Of a stretch of DNA of 12,038 bases, positions 1-7,661 are shown one piece after another. The stretch's first letter is position 1. Every line of letters begins with the position of its first letter. Below the pieces are notes generated by a model that saw only the letters and a list, made by a program, of their open reading frames with translations, made no database searches and was not told where the DNA came from. The stretch is from JBNJDJ01 sp051744845 (lineage in GTDB: Bacteria > Bacillota > Clostridia > Peptostreptococcales > Acidaminobacteraceae), in the NCBI GenBank assembly GCA_051744845.1, contig JBNJDJ010000063.1, positions 1-12,038 on the forward strand. Reading direction: 5' to 3'. The position numbers were made by a program, and so were the translations under genes.

Positions 1-4
1 ATTG

Positions 5-37
5 AAAAAGCCAATACTAATTAAATAGTATTGACTT
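5..37 (-). terminator. Rho-independent terminator of carD
   Basis: On the minus strand, shortly after the carD stop codon, a 12-bp stem (arms at 26-37 and 8-19, one G-T pair) closes a 6-base loop at 20-25 and runs into five Ts (5-9). The T-run lies only on the minus side, so it should act on carD transcripts. Confidence 0.75.
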
Positions 38-52
38 CGAATAATTAAGGTT

Positions 53-613
53 TTAATTTTCCTCTTCTTTTTCTTTTTCTTTTTCTTTTTCTTCTTCTTC
101 TTCTTTTCTTACTTTTTCTTTTTCTAAGTCAATAGAAACTCCTACTTTTTGCTTAACAATTTCCTCAGCTTCTTCCATCTCAATATCTTTAACTAAACAT
201 ATCTCGCTTAAAAGAAACTTTTTAGAATTATTAACCATTTTACGTTCACCAGTAGATAATCCTTTTTTATCATCCATAATCATTAAATTACGAACAACTT
301 CTGCGACTTCTAAAATATCTCCAGTTTTTAATTTATCTGAATTTTTTCTAAACCTACGATTCCAATTTTTATCCATTTTAGATAATCCAGAAACTAATAC
401 ATCAAAAACTTCATTTAATTTTTCTTCATCTACAACATGGCGTAAACCTAAATCTTCTGTATTATCTGCAGGAATCATTACTCGCATTTCTTTTAATGGT
501 AAATTTAAAACAAAATATTTTTTTTCTTCATTTAATATTTCTTTAATTTCAACATCTTCTATAATTCCTGCCCCATGCATTGGATAAACAACTTTATCTC
601 CTATTTTAAACAA
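53..613 (-). CDS. carD: CarD/CdnL-type RNA polymerase-binding transcription regulator
   Basis: This 186-residue protein belongs to the CarD_CdnL_TRCF family, whose members bind the RNA polymerase beta subunit and stabilise or tune open complexes, notably at rRNA promoters. Residues 1-60 form the Tudor-like polymerase-interacting domain (FKIGDKVVYPMHGAGII, then a beta-rich stretch ending MRVMIPADN). Residues 62-160 are helical and include a tryptophan (W84, DKNWNRRFRKN) at the place of the conserved promoter-wedging Trp of CarD/CdnL. After about residue 163 there is an unusual tail of almost only Glu and Lys, encoded by a GAA/AAA repeat. The start is TTG (611-613), supported by AAGGGGGT at 619-626 with suitable spacing; no better in-frame start is seen. 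Two consensus promoters lie just upstream and a terminator follows, so the gene is probably a single unit. The family call is firm; the regulon is unknown. Confidence 0.9.
   Translation of the reverse strand: MFKIGDKVVYPMHGAGIIEDVEIKEILNEEKKYFVLNLPLKEMRVMIPADNTEDLGLRHVVDEEKLNEVFDVLVSGLSKMDKNWNRRFRKNSDKLKTGDILEVAEVVRNLMIMDDKKGLSTGERKMVNNSKKFLLSEICLVKDIEMEEAEEIVKQKVGVSIDLEKEKVRKEEEEEKEKEKEKEEEN
58..104 (-). repeat. GAA/AAA microsatellite in the 3' end of carD
   Basis: The coding strand carries a run of GAA codons and then alternating AAA GAA codons, including about four copies of the hexamer GAAAAA, giving a tail of pure Glu and Lys. Gain or loss of a whole hexamer would keep the frame and only change tail length. 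Confidence 0.7.
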
Positions 614-648
614 ATTTTACCCCCTTGTATAAGACATGTATTGTATTC

Positions 649-677
649 ATTATACTATATATTATAAAATATGTCAA
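649..677 (-). promoter_or_regulatory. Proximal sigma-A promoter of carD
   Basis: TTGACA (672-677) and TATAAT (649-654) are both perfect consensus, separated by exactly 17 bases. The expected start of transcription is near 642, giving a leader of about 28 bases that includes the carD ribosome binding site. Confidence 0.85.
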
Positions 678-692
678 TTCAAATAAAATATT

Positions 693-721
693 ATCATATC
701 ATCAAATATTTGATTAGTCAA
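693..721 (-). promoter_or_regulatory. Distal sigma-A promoter of carD, upstream of the proximal one
   Basis: TTGACT (716-721) and TATGAT (693-698) are separated by 17 bases. The spacer is almost filled by a perfect 14-base palindrome at 701-714. A tract of eight As, one C and eight As on the minus strand (737-753) lies upstream and could act as an UP-like element. Sequence match is good, but activity is inferred. Confidence 0.55.
701..714. promoter_or_regulatory. Perfect palindrome ATCAAATATTTGAT, candidate operator
   Basis: This 14-base perfect inverted repeat sits between the -35 and -10 elements of the distal carD promoter. No T-run follows it, so it does not look like a terminator. A dimeric repressor site is possible; the protein is unknown and the site may be a chance product of AT-rich sequence. 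Confidence 0.35.
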
Positions 722-771
722 TTATTTAATCATAAATTTTTTTTGTTTTTTTTAGTAATTAAAATCTTATA

Positions 772-2130
772 TTAATCAAATAGTTGATCAAAAACATCAG
801 AAATATTGTCAATCCCAATTAAATCTATATCTGTATCATCTAAGTTTTTCAAATTTTCCTTTGGTAATATACATTTTTCAAATCCTAATTTTACTGCTTC
901 ATTTATTCTTTGATCTGCTCTACTTATAGGTCTTACTTCACCAGTCAAACCTACTTCACCAAAAAATACATAATTTTTAGGAATAACTACATCCATAAAA
1001 CTAGATGCAATTGCAACAATAACAGCTAAGTCTGCAGCTGGCTCTTTTAAACTCATCCCACCTACTACATTTATATATCCATCTTGATCTTGAATCATCA
1101 TTCCTTTAACTTTTTCTAAAACAGTTATTAACATAACCATTCTATTTTTATCAACACCATTAGCCATTCTTCTTGGAGTTGCAAAATTCGTTCTAGATAC
1201 TAAAGCTTGAATTTCAATCAAAAGTGGTCTTGAACCTTCTAACGCTGAAGTAATAACTGATCCTGGTCCTTTTTGAGACCTTTTAGAAATAAATATCTCT
1301 GAAGGATTATTTACTTCTATTAAACCTTTTGAAGTCATCTCAAAAATACCTAATTCATTAGTTGACCCAAATCTATTCTTTACAGCTCTAAGTATTTTAT
1401 AAATATTATTTTGTTCACCTTCAAAATAAAGGACTGTATCTACCATATGTTCTAAAATTTTAGGACCTGCTATAGAACCACTTTTAGTAACATGTCCTAT
1501 TATAAAAGTAGATATTCCTTTGTCTTTAGCTATATTCATAAATCTTGAAGTAGCCTCTCTAACTTGCGAAACAGTTCCAGGTGCTGATGACAGTTCACTC
1601 GATTGAACTGTTTGAATTGAATCAACTATTAATAGATTAGGTTTTAATCTATTTACATAATTAACTATATTTTGAATATCGTTTTCTGATACAATAAATA
1701 ACTTATCACTAGAGACTCCTAATCTCTCAGCTCTAAGTTTAGTTTGCTTAAGAGATTCTTCTCCAGATACATAAAGAACCTTTTCTTTCTTAGCAATATT
1801 ATTAGCCATTTGCAAAAGTAAAGTTGATTTTCCTATTCCTGGATCTCCTCCTACTAAAGTCAAAGAACCTTTTACTATTCCACCACCTAAAACTTGATCT
1901 AATTCTTTAATTGATGTTGAAAATCTGTCTTCTTTTTTTAAACTAATCTCAGATAGTTTAACTGGTCTTTCAGAACTTCCTACACCTTTATTTTCTAACT
2001 TTTTACTTTTTTTCTTTTCAATTTCCTCAACAAATGAATTCCAACTTTTACACTCAGGACATTTTCCCATCCATTTTACTGTAAAATAACCGCATTCTTG
2101 ACATACAAATCTTGTTTTAGTTTTTGCCAT
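772..2130 (-). CDS. radA: DNA repair protein RadA (Sms)
   Basis: RadA is a RecA-like ATPase that acts in recombinational repair by driving branch migration at D-loops. At 452 residues it has the usual family length and full architecture. There is an N-terminal four-cysteine zinc motif (C10, C13, C24, C27). A RecA-like core follows, with Walker A GDPGIGKST at 95-103, Walker B LLIVDS at 166-171 and the RadA-specific KNRFG motif at 251-255. The C-terminal part is Lon-protease-like (GGMSLKEPAADLAV and GEVGLTGEVRP). The ATG at 2128-2130 has an AGAAAGG ribosome binding site about 8 bases upstream. In many Firmicutes radA follows mcsB-clpC; here the upstream neighbour is an EF-G-like gene with its own terminator, so radA needs its own promoter. 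carD lies downstream on the same strand with a 158-base gap. Identification is certain. Confidence 0.97.
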   Translation of the reverse strand: MAKTKTRFVCQECGYFTVKWMGKCPECKSWNSFVEEIEKKKSKKLENKGVGSSERPVKLSEISLKKEDRFSTSIKELDQVLGGGIVKGSLTLVGGDPGIGKSTLLLQMANNIAKKEKVLYVSGEESLKQTKLRAERLGVSSDKLFIVSENDIQNIVNYVNRLKPNLLIVDSIQTVQSSELSSAPGTVSQVREATSRFMNIAKDKGISTFIIGHVTKSGSIAGPKILEHMVDTVLYFEGEQNNIYKILRAVKNRFGSTNELGIFEMTSKGLIEVNNPSEIFISKRSQKGPGSVITSALEGSRPLLIEIQALVSRTNFATPRRMANGVDKNRMVMLITVLEKVKGMMIQDQDGYINVVGGMSLKEPAADLAVIVAIASSFMDVVIPKNYVFFGEVGLTGEVRPISRADQRINEAVKLGFEKCILPKENLKNLDDTDIDLIGIDNISDVFDQLFD

Positions 2131-2168
2131 ATATAAACCTTTCTCTTTAATTATCTATTCATATATTT

Positions 2169-2197
2169 ATTATACAAAAAAAATTCTAGAATGTATA
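2169..2197 (-). promoter_or_regulatory. Candidate radA promoter overlapping the upstream terminator
   Basis: TATAAT (2169-2174) is a perfect -10, with TATACA (4 of 6, 2192-2197) 17 bases upstream as -35. The -35 and part of the spacer fall inside the terminator hairpin of the preceding gene. It is the only plausible promoter between that terminator and radA. Confidence 0.45.
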
Positions 2198-2216
2198 ATT
2201 TAACATCCTAGAATTT
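2175..2216 (-). terminator. Rho-independent terminator of the EF-G-like gene
   Basis: Seven bases after the stop codon, a 14-bp stem with one G-T pair (arms 2203-2216 and 2181-2194) closes an 8-base loop (2195-2202). The minus strand then continues into a run of Ts (2176-2183, the last of which belong to the stem). Confidence 0.85.
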
Positions 2217-2223
2217 AATTTTT

Positions 2224-4287
2224 TTACTTAGATTCTTCTATTATATCCATGGCAATTTGCATAGGCACTTCCTCATATCTCTCAAAACGCATATTGAAAA
2301 AGCCTCTAGCTTTAGTAATAGAATTTAATGTAGATAAATAATCAAACATTTCTGCTTGAGGAGCTTCCGCAATTACTTTTTGGAAACCATCTTCATCTTT
2401 TTCCATTCCTAAAATTCTTCCACGTCTTTTATTCATATCGCCCATTATATCTCCCATATTTTCATCTGGAACATATACTTCAACATGCATAATCGGTTCT
2501 AGTAAAACTGGTTTTGCTACATTATATGCATTCCTTAAGGCTTTTCTACCAGCAGCTTTAAAGGCATTATCACTTGAATCTACTGGGTGATGATCTCCAT
2601 CATATAAAGTTGCTTTAATATTTACAACTTTATATCCTGCTAATCCACCTTCATCTAAAGCTTCTTCAATACCTTTTTCAACAGCTGAAATAAATTTAGT
2701 TGGAACTGCTCCTCCAACGACTTCTTGTTCAAATACATATTCTTCACTAGATGGTTCAAATTTGACATCTACAATACCGTATTGTCCAGATCCTCCTGAT
2801 TGTTTTTTGTGTTTTCCTCTTACTGAAGCAACTTCCGTTATTGTCTCTCTATAAGCTACTTTTGGAGTATCCAGTGTAACTTTGACTTCAAACTCATCTT
2901 CAAGTCTATCTTTTATTATCTTAAGCTGTTTATTACCTTGACCACCTATAAGTGTTTCTTTTGTCTCACTATTCCATTTTTCAACAAAAGATAAATCTTC
3001 TTCAGATAATCTGTGAAGTGCAGTAGCTAATTTAGATTCATTTTCATGATCTGTTAAATGAATCGATTTATAAACAGCTGGTTGTGGGATGCTCATCTGA
3101 GGATATATTATTGGATTTTCAGTACAGCAAATAGTATCACCTGTTTGAGCACCTTCTAGTTTAGAAACTGCACCAATATCCCCTGATGTAATCTTATCTG
3201 TTTTTATCTGCTCTTTTCCTGATAAGTAAAATATTTTACCTACTTTTTGAACATCGTTTTTAGTAGCATTTAATATTTCATCACCTTTTTGAACAGAACC
3301 TGAATATACTTTAAATATTGAAATTTTCCCTACAAATGGATCAATTATTGTTTTAAAAATCAGACCTGAAAATTCTTCATCTTCATCAATTTTTCTTTCT
3401 ATTTCTTCTTCTGTCTCTGGATTTTCACCTTTATATACACCATCATTCATATCTTTAGGCGTTGGCATATAATCATAAAGCATATCTAAAAGAGTATGAG
3501 TACCTATAGATTTTGTAGCAGAACCAATTAAAACAGGTACGATCTCTCCGCCTAAAACACCTTTACGTAATCCTTCATGTATTTCGTTTGTAGTAAACTC
3601 TTCACCTTCAAAATATTTTTCTAAAAGTTCGTCATCACTTTCTGCAACAGCTTCAATAAGTAACTCTCTTACTGGGTCAATTTTTTTATATAAATCATCC
3701 GAGATCTCAACATCCGAACAAGTATTTCCATCATACTCTCTACCAACTAAATCTACAACATTTACAAAACCAGTAAAATCTTCTTTTTCACCATTCGGAA
3801 TAGCAAAAGGTGCAATCTTATTACCAAATTTGTCTTTTAAACTTTTAATAATTTTAACATAATTAACATTATCTAAGTCCATTTTATTAACAAATATGAT
3901 CTTCGGCATATTTCTTTTTTTAGTAAACTTCCATGCTTTTTCTGTCCCAACTTCAATTCCTGAAGAAGCATCTATAGTAATAACTGCTCCACCTGCTACT
4001 CTAAGAGAACAAAAAGCTTCACCAACAAAATCAAAATAACCTGGGGTATCTAATAAATTATATTTTGAATTTTCATATTCTACCGGTACAACACTTGAAG
4101 CTATAGAAAATTCTTTCTTCTTTTCTTGTTGCATAAAATCAGAGATAGTTGTACCATTTTCAACTGATCCCATCTCATCAATTTTTCCAGTAGCTTTAGC
4201 AATTGACTCAACTAAAGTTGTTTTACCGCTTCCACCATGGCCTAAAAAAGCAATATTTCTGATTTGATCAACATCATATTTCTTCAT
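2224..4287 (-). CDS. EF-G-like translational GTPase (FusA paralogue)
   Basis: This 687-residue protein has the full EF-G domain order: GTPase domain, beta-barrel domain II, then domains III, IV and V. G1 is GHGGSGKTT (16-24), G3 DTPG (80-83), G4 NKMD (134-137) and G5 an SAT motif near 257. Domain IV includes YDGDHHPVDSSDNAFKAA, and domain V resembles EF-G (EPIMHVEVYVP, MGDIMGDMNKRRGRI). The G1 loop has Gly-Gly-Ser in place of the Ile-Asp-Ala of classical EF-G (AHIDAGKTT), and the switch I region reads EKKKEFSIASS where classical EF-G has a RGITI-type sequence. These mark the EF-G-like clade found beside the true fusA in clostridia and Thermotogae. True fusA usually sits in the str operon with rpsL and rpsG; none is seen here. 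Its role (translocation, recycling or something else) is not settled by sequence. ATG is preceded by GGGGGAGA. Confidence 0.9.
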   Translation of the reverse strand: MKKYDVDQIRNIAFLGHGGSGKTTLVESIAKATGKIDEMGSVENGTTISDFMQQEKKKEFSIASSVVPVEYENSKYNLLDTPGYFDFVGEAFCSLRVAGGAVITIDASSGIEVGTEKAWKFTKKRNMPKIIFVNKMDLDNVNYVKIIKSLKDKFGNKIAPFAIPNGEKEDFTGFVNVVDLVGREYDGNTCSDVEISDDLYKKIDPVRELLIEAVAESDDELLEKYFEGEEFTTNEIHEGLRKGVLGGEIVPVLIGSATKSIGTHTLLDMLYDYMPTPKDMNDGVYKGENPETEEEIERKIDEDEEFSGLIFKTIIDPFVGKISIFKVYSGSVQKGDEILNATKNDVQKVGKIFYLSGKEQIKTDKITSGDIGAVSKLEGAQTGDTICCTENPIIYPQMSIPQPAVYKSIHLTDHENESKLATALHRLSEEDLSFVEKWNSETKETLIGGQGNKQLKIIKDRLEDEFEVKVTLDTPKVAYRETITEVASVRGKHKKQSGGSGQYGIVDVKFEPSSEEYVFEQEVVGGAVPTKFISAVEKGIEEALDEGGLAGYKVVNIKATLYDGDHHPVDSSDNAFKAAGRKALRNAYNVAKPVLLEPIMHVEVYVPDENMGDIMGDMNKRRGRILGMEKDEDGFQKVIAEAPQAEMFDYLSTLNSITKARGFFNMRFERYEEVPMQIAMDIIEESK

Positions 4288-4312
4288 TTGTATCTCCCCC
4301 TTTTACTATTCA

Positions 4313-4341
4313 TTTATATTTATCTTATTAATAATATTCAA
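4313..4341 (-). promoter_or_regulatory. Candidate promoter of the EF-G-like gene
   Basis: TTGAAT (4336-4341) and TATAAA (4313-4318) lie 17 bases apart, a good but imperfect sigma-A match. Transcription would start near 4306, giving a leader of about 20 bases containing the GGGGGAG ribosome binding site. No convincing terminator separates this gene from the NIF3 gene upstream, so readthrough may also contribute. Confidence 0.5.
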
Positions 4342-4386
4342 TATAAAATAAAAAATTCCTTTATTTTTCTAAAAATTTTAAATGTT

Positions 4387-5199
4387 TTATAAAATTCCAG
4401 ACATTTTCATAACTTCTATACCTTTATCTTCCCACGTTTTTATAATTTTATTTAAACCAATAGAATCACTTGCCATATGACCAGCTACAACAATATTACC
4501 AATATTTTGTTTTTCAACTTCTTTTTTAACTTCTTCAGGTACGTGCATACAAACTATAGTACCTACACCAGCTTCAAAATAAGCTTTAAAAACATCTTTT
4601 CCACCATTAGTTCCTCCAGCAAATAAAACTGCAACTTTACCTGCATAGTCATCTTTACTGCCTACTCTAATAACTGGTCCTGCTAATGCATTATTATAAA
4701 CATCTTTTTTATTTAAAATATCTAGAATATCACCTAAAGTACTTTTAGGTTTTAAATGTTTATCTAGATGATTTTGAACTATTTCTTGACCAATCATATC
4801 TGCTGGCATATGAATATTCATAAATGGCATATTAAGCAAACTAGCAGCTGATGATACTCTCTTATAATTAGAAACATGAGTAGATAATTCTACACTATTT
4901 ATTCGTTTTTTCAAAGCTTTTTGAGCTTTATTAATTGGAACTCCAAACTCACACATTTTATCTATTTGTACTTTCATTACTTCTGAAAAATTAACTTTAG
5001 CCTCATCTGCTTTGGGATGATGACTAACTACACAATCTACATCTAACTCTTTTCCTAAAAGTAATTCTGGTGTTTCCATATCAATCCCTATTAAAACTTT
5101 TTTAATATCTTCTCCTTTTACACTTATTGTACTATCAGCAGTTACTTCATCTAATCCTGCTAAATCAAGTGCAATATCCATTAATTTTTTTGTATTCAT
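4387..5199 (-). CDS. NIF3/DUF34-family dinuclear-metal protein, divergent
   Basis: This 270-residue protein resembles the NIF3 (NGG1p-interacting factor 3, DUF34, YbgI-like) family, whose members bind two metal ions and form toroidal hexamers; the cellular role is still debated. The N-terminal half has VVSHHP with H60 and H61 where the family has its HH metal pair. The C-terminal half has VVAGHMASDSIG with H241. Two usual ligands look changed: the motif near residue 108 reads STHVSNY where typical members have a THxxxD-type sequence, and position 245 is Asp rather than the usual Glu four residues after the His. It lacks the PII-like insert of longer members. The ATG has an excellent AAGGAGATGAT ribosome binding site. 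A weak TGGTATTAT extended -10 (5220-5228) lies very close upstream. Placement in the family is good; do not assume GTP cyclohydrolase activity. Confidence 0.75.
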   Translation of the reverse strand: MNTKKLMDIALDLAGLDEVTADSTISVKGEDIKKVLIGIDMETPELLLGKELDVDCVVSHHPKADEAKVNFSEVMKVQIDKMCEFGVPINKAQKALKKRINSVELSTHVSNYKRVSSAASLLNMPFMNIHMPADMIGQEIVQNHLDKHLKPKSTLGDILDILNKKDVYNNALAGPVIRVGSKDDYAGKVAVLFAGGTNGGKDVFKAYFEAGVGTIVCMHVPEEVKKEVEKQNIGNIVVAGHMASDSIGLNKIIKTWEDKGIEVMKMSGIL

Positions 5200-5260
5200 T
5201 TTATCATCTCCTTAAATTTATAATACCACTTTAAAATGTAAATTAACATTAATTTTTTTT

Positions 5261-5298
5261 AATATTTAAAAAGCCTCCATTAAAGGAGGCTAAATATT
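5261..5298 (-). terminator. Rho-independent terminator of nrdJ
   Basis: The minus strand forms AGCCTCC/GGAGGCT (arms 5285-5291 and 5272-5278) with a 6-base loop, followed by TTTTT (5268-5272). The stem can extend through flanking AAATATT/AATATTT. It begins inside the nrdJ stop codon region and is the most GC-rich hairpin in the window. Confidence 0.9.
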
Positions 5299-7648
5299 AT
5301 CTAATAGGGCAAACACCACTTTCACATTCAGCCTCACCTATATCAAATTCAGTTTCTGATTTTTCATATTTAGAAATAAGCGAAGGTCTAAATGGTGCAA
5401 ACTCTTCATTTAACTTTTCATATTTTTCTTTATCAATAGCTTCATAAGGAAGTAATTCATAAAAACTATCATCTAAAGCTAAGAATGTAACTGCTACTAC
5501 ATCTTCCCAGTTTTTCCACATCCACTCTTCTACTTCTTCCCATTCATCTTCTCTAACATGAACAGTAATAGATGCATTATGATCAACATAATTTTTCATA
5601 AACAATTTGTATTCTTCTAATTGTTCAATTGCTCCAACATCATATTTAGTCTTACCTTTAGGAGCTTTTATAGGAAACTCAATTACCTTAGTTATACAAT
5701 CTTTTTGACTTTGACCTACTTCAGGATATACAGGATATTCTAATTCTTCGCATACATCCACTAAAGGATCGTCTGCTGAAATTCTTACTCTTCTTAAATA
5801 ATATGGAGAATGTGAATAATGTATTCCACTAGAAACAGTAGGCATTTGTGATTGAGTACCTTCAGGCTTTACAGTTGTTACTAACTCTGGAACTTCCATC
5901 TCTAGTTGATCAGCATATTCATTAACTGCTGATCTTGCTGCATCTCTTAAATCACTTAAAAGTTCAGCTTTTTGTTTTTTATCATAACCTAATAAATTTA
6001 TAGCATCTTGCCATCCAGTTAAAGAACAACCTACAATTTTATTTTCTTTATGTTGTCTATTCCATTTAGGTAATTCTAATTCTACAGTAGTTAGTCTAAA
6101 ACTAGCTCTAGCAGAAAGTTTTTGAGCTTCTAACAAACCTTTTTTGTCTAAAGTATTATCTTCATTAACAAAAGCTCTAACGTTTATAGAAGTCAAATTA
6201 CAAAGTCCTTTATTATCTAAAAGAATTTCTCCACAAGGATTAACACCTTCAAATGAATCAGTTCTTTTTTTAGCAGCTTCTGCATTTATAAATGCTGGCT
6301 CACCTGAATTTCTCATTTGTTCAATCTGCCAATGAAGTTGCTCACGCGTTGGCTTTTTTTCATAATAAATCGAATTATTTGATACTTGTCTATGAGAAAG
6401 TTCTTCATTTATAATCCACTGACCATCAATTTGTTTATATAAATTATTTTTTGCTTCTATACACTCTTTATCATCAGCATCAATAATCATAATTTCTGCA
6501 GTTCTTCTAACACCACCACTTACTACATTTTCACCTATTATATTTGCAATATCCAAACAATCTATAGTTTGAAGCTTAATTCTTTTATTTTCTTGAATAG
6601 CACTTCTTTTATTTAAAAGAGTATATATCTTTTCAAACATATTTTTTAAAGAAGTATGACCACTAGCAGTACCTCCAAAAGTTTTTAGTCTTTCACCTTT
6701 AGGTCTAACATTATTATAATCAATAATTATAGTTTTTATTTGTCTATATTCAAAAGAATAAATTAATTTAAAAAAGTGATCTAAAGATTGAACCCAACCT
6801 TCTTTTGAATCTCCTACAGTTATTTTAACAGTATTATTATATTTAAAATCCAATGAAGTAGAATCTTCTCTTTCGCCTTTATCAACTGGACTATAATCTT
6901 GATGTATAATTTCAAAATCAGTTCGTACTTTAGGTAATTTTTTTACATCCTCTTTTAAAATTCTAAGGCCTATTCCTGAACCTATCATTAACAGATAAAA
7001 TAGCTCTCTAAAAGAATCAAAAGAATCTATAATTTGAAAAGAACAATTAAAATTTGCCATTGGATATTTTTTAGAAACTTCAGTATTCCCAATCCAAAGA
7101 GTTCTTCCAGATAAAAATTGTCTTAAATTATAAACATTATCAAATAATTTGCGAGCTTCTTTTTTAGAAGTAGGTACTAATGAACAATTATATTCAACAG
7201 CTCTTCTTACTGTTTCCCACCAATATTCTCTTCTTCCCTCTTGTTTTAAATATCTTGAATAAGTCCTATAATAAACAAAATCACCTAATGGATTCATTGG
7301 AGCTGGTTTATGTTTATAATCACTAATAAAATCATTAGTTAATAAATTATACTGTTTTTTTCTTTTACCTCTAGTTTTATCGTGCTCATTTCTATAAATA
7401 ATATATCTTTTAGCAGCATCTTTTCTAGTAGAGTCCATTAAAAAATATTCAACTTTATCTTGAATTGTATCTACGTGTATTCTACTTTTATTTAAATCTT
7501 TTAAATCATCTTTTACTTTTTGTGCTATTTCTTGACTTAAATTATGATCAACACCAAGTTTTGTCTCATACATAGCTCTTTCAATAGCTCTAGTAATCTT
7601 TTCAATATCAAAAGAAACAAGAACCTGGTTACGCTTTATAACTTGCAT
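5297..7648 (-). CDS. nrdJ: Adenosylcobalamin-dependent ribonucleoside-triphosphate reductase (class II)
   Basis: Class II reductases make deoxyribonucleotides using a cobalamin-derived thiyl radical, so they work with or without oxygen. The 783-residue protein resembles the monomeric Lactobacillus leichmannii RTPR. NCSF (C202) and GLCNL (C483) match the redox cysteine pair, and NPCGEI (C472, E474) holds the thiyl cysteine and catalytic Glu. PEGTQSQMPTVSSGIHYSHSP is the phosphate-loop region. The tail ECESGVCPIR gives the C-terminal reducing pair C775/C780. Residues 1 to about 95 look like an ATP-cone (KRNQVLVSFDIEKITRAIERA, IQDKVEYFL, AKRYIIYR). I start at the ATG at 7646-7648, which has AGAGGAG just upstream; an ATG 33 bases earlier has no ribosome binding site and would overlap the candidate operator. 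No cobalamin riboswitch fits in the short leader. Confidence 0.95.
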   Translation of the reverse strand: MQVIKRNQVLVSFDIEKITRAIERAMYETKLGVDHNLSQEIAQKVKDDLKDLNKSRIHVDTIQDKVEYFLMDSTRKDAAKRYIIYRNEHDKTRGKRKKQYNLLTNDFISDYKHKPAPMNPLGDFVYYRTYSRYLKQEGRREYWWETVRRAVEYNCSLVPTSKKEARKLFDNVYNLRQFLSGRTLWIGNTEVSKKYPMANFNCSFQIIDSFDSFRELFYLLMIGSGIGLRILKEDVKKLPKVRTDFEIIHQDYSPVDKGEREDSTSLDFKYNNTVKITVGDSKEGWVQSLDHFFKLIYSFEYRQIKTIIIDYNNVRPKGERLKTFGGTASGHTSLKNMFEKIYTLLNKRSAIQENKRIKLQTIDCLDIANIIGENVVSGGVRRTAEIMIIDADDKECIEAKNNLYKQIDGQWIINEELSHRQVSNNSIYYEKKPTREQLHWQIEQMRNSGEPAFINAEAAKKRTDSFEGVNPCGEILLDNKGLCNLTSINVRAFVNEDNTLDKKGLLEAQKLSARASFRLTTVELELPKWNRQHKENKIVGCSLTGWQDAINLLGYDKKQKAELLSDLRDAARSAVNEYADQLEMEVPELVTTVKPEGTQSQMPTVSSGIHYSHSPYYLRRVRISADDPLVDVCEELEYPVYPEVGQSQKDCITKVIEFPIKAPKGKTKYDVGAIEQLEEYKLFMKNYVDHNASITVHVREDEWEEVEEWMWKNWEDVVAVTFLALDDSFYELLPYEAIDKEKYEKLNEEFAPFRPSLISKYEKSETEFDIGEAECESGVCPIR

Positions 7649-7652
7649 ATAT

Positions 7653-7659
7653 CTCCTCT
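7653..7659 (-). promoter_or_regulatory. Ribosome binding site fixing the nrdJ start
   Basis: AGAGGAG lies four bases before the ATG at 7648 and favours it over the in-frame ATG at 7681, which has no purine-rich element upstream. Confidence 0.7.
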
Positions 7660-7661
7660 CT

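Noticed and set aside
4340..4386. Terminator after the NIF3 gene
   Set aside because: Only an all A-T stem (AAAATAAA/TTTATTTT) can be drawn in very A/T-rich sequence; not distinguishable from chance.
5220..5228. Extended -10 (TGGTATTAT) before the NIF3 gene
   Set aside because: Transcription would start almost on the ribosome binding site and no -35 is visible, so I left it out as a feature although it matches the element before mrpE.
6144..6335. Open frame on the plus strand inside nrdJ
   Set aside because: It is antisense to a conserved catalytic region (including NPCGEI) and has no ribosome binding site or recognisable protein features.
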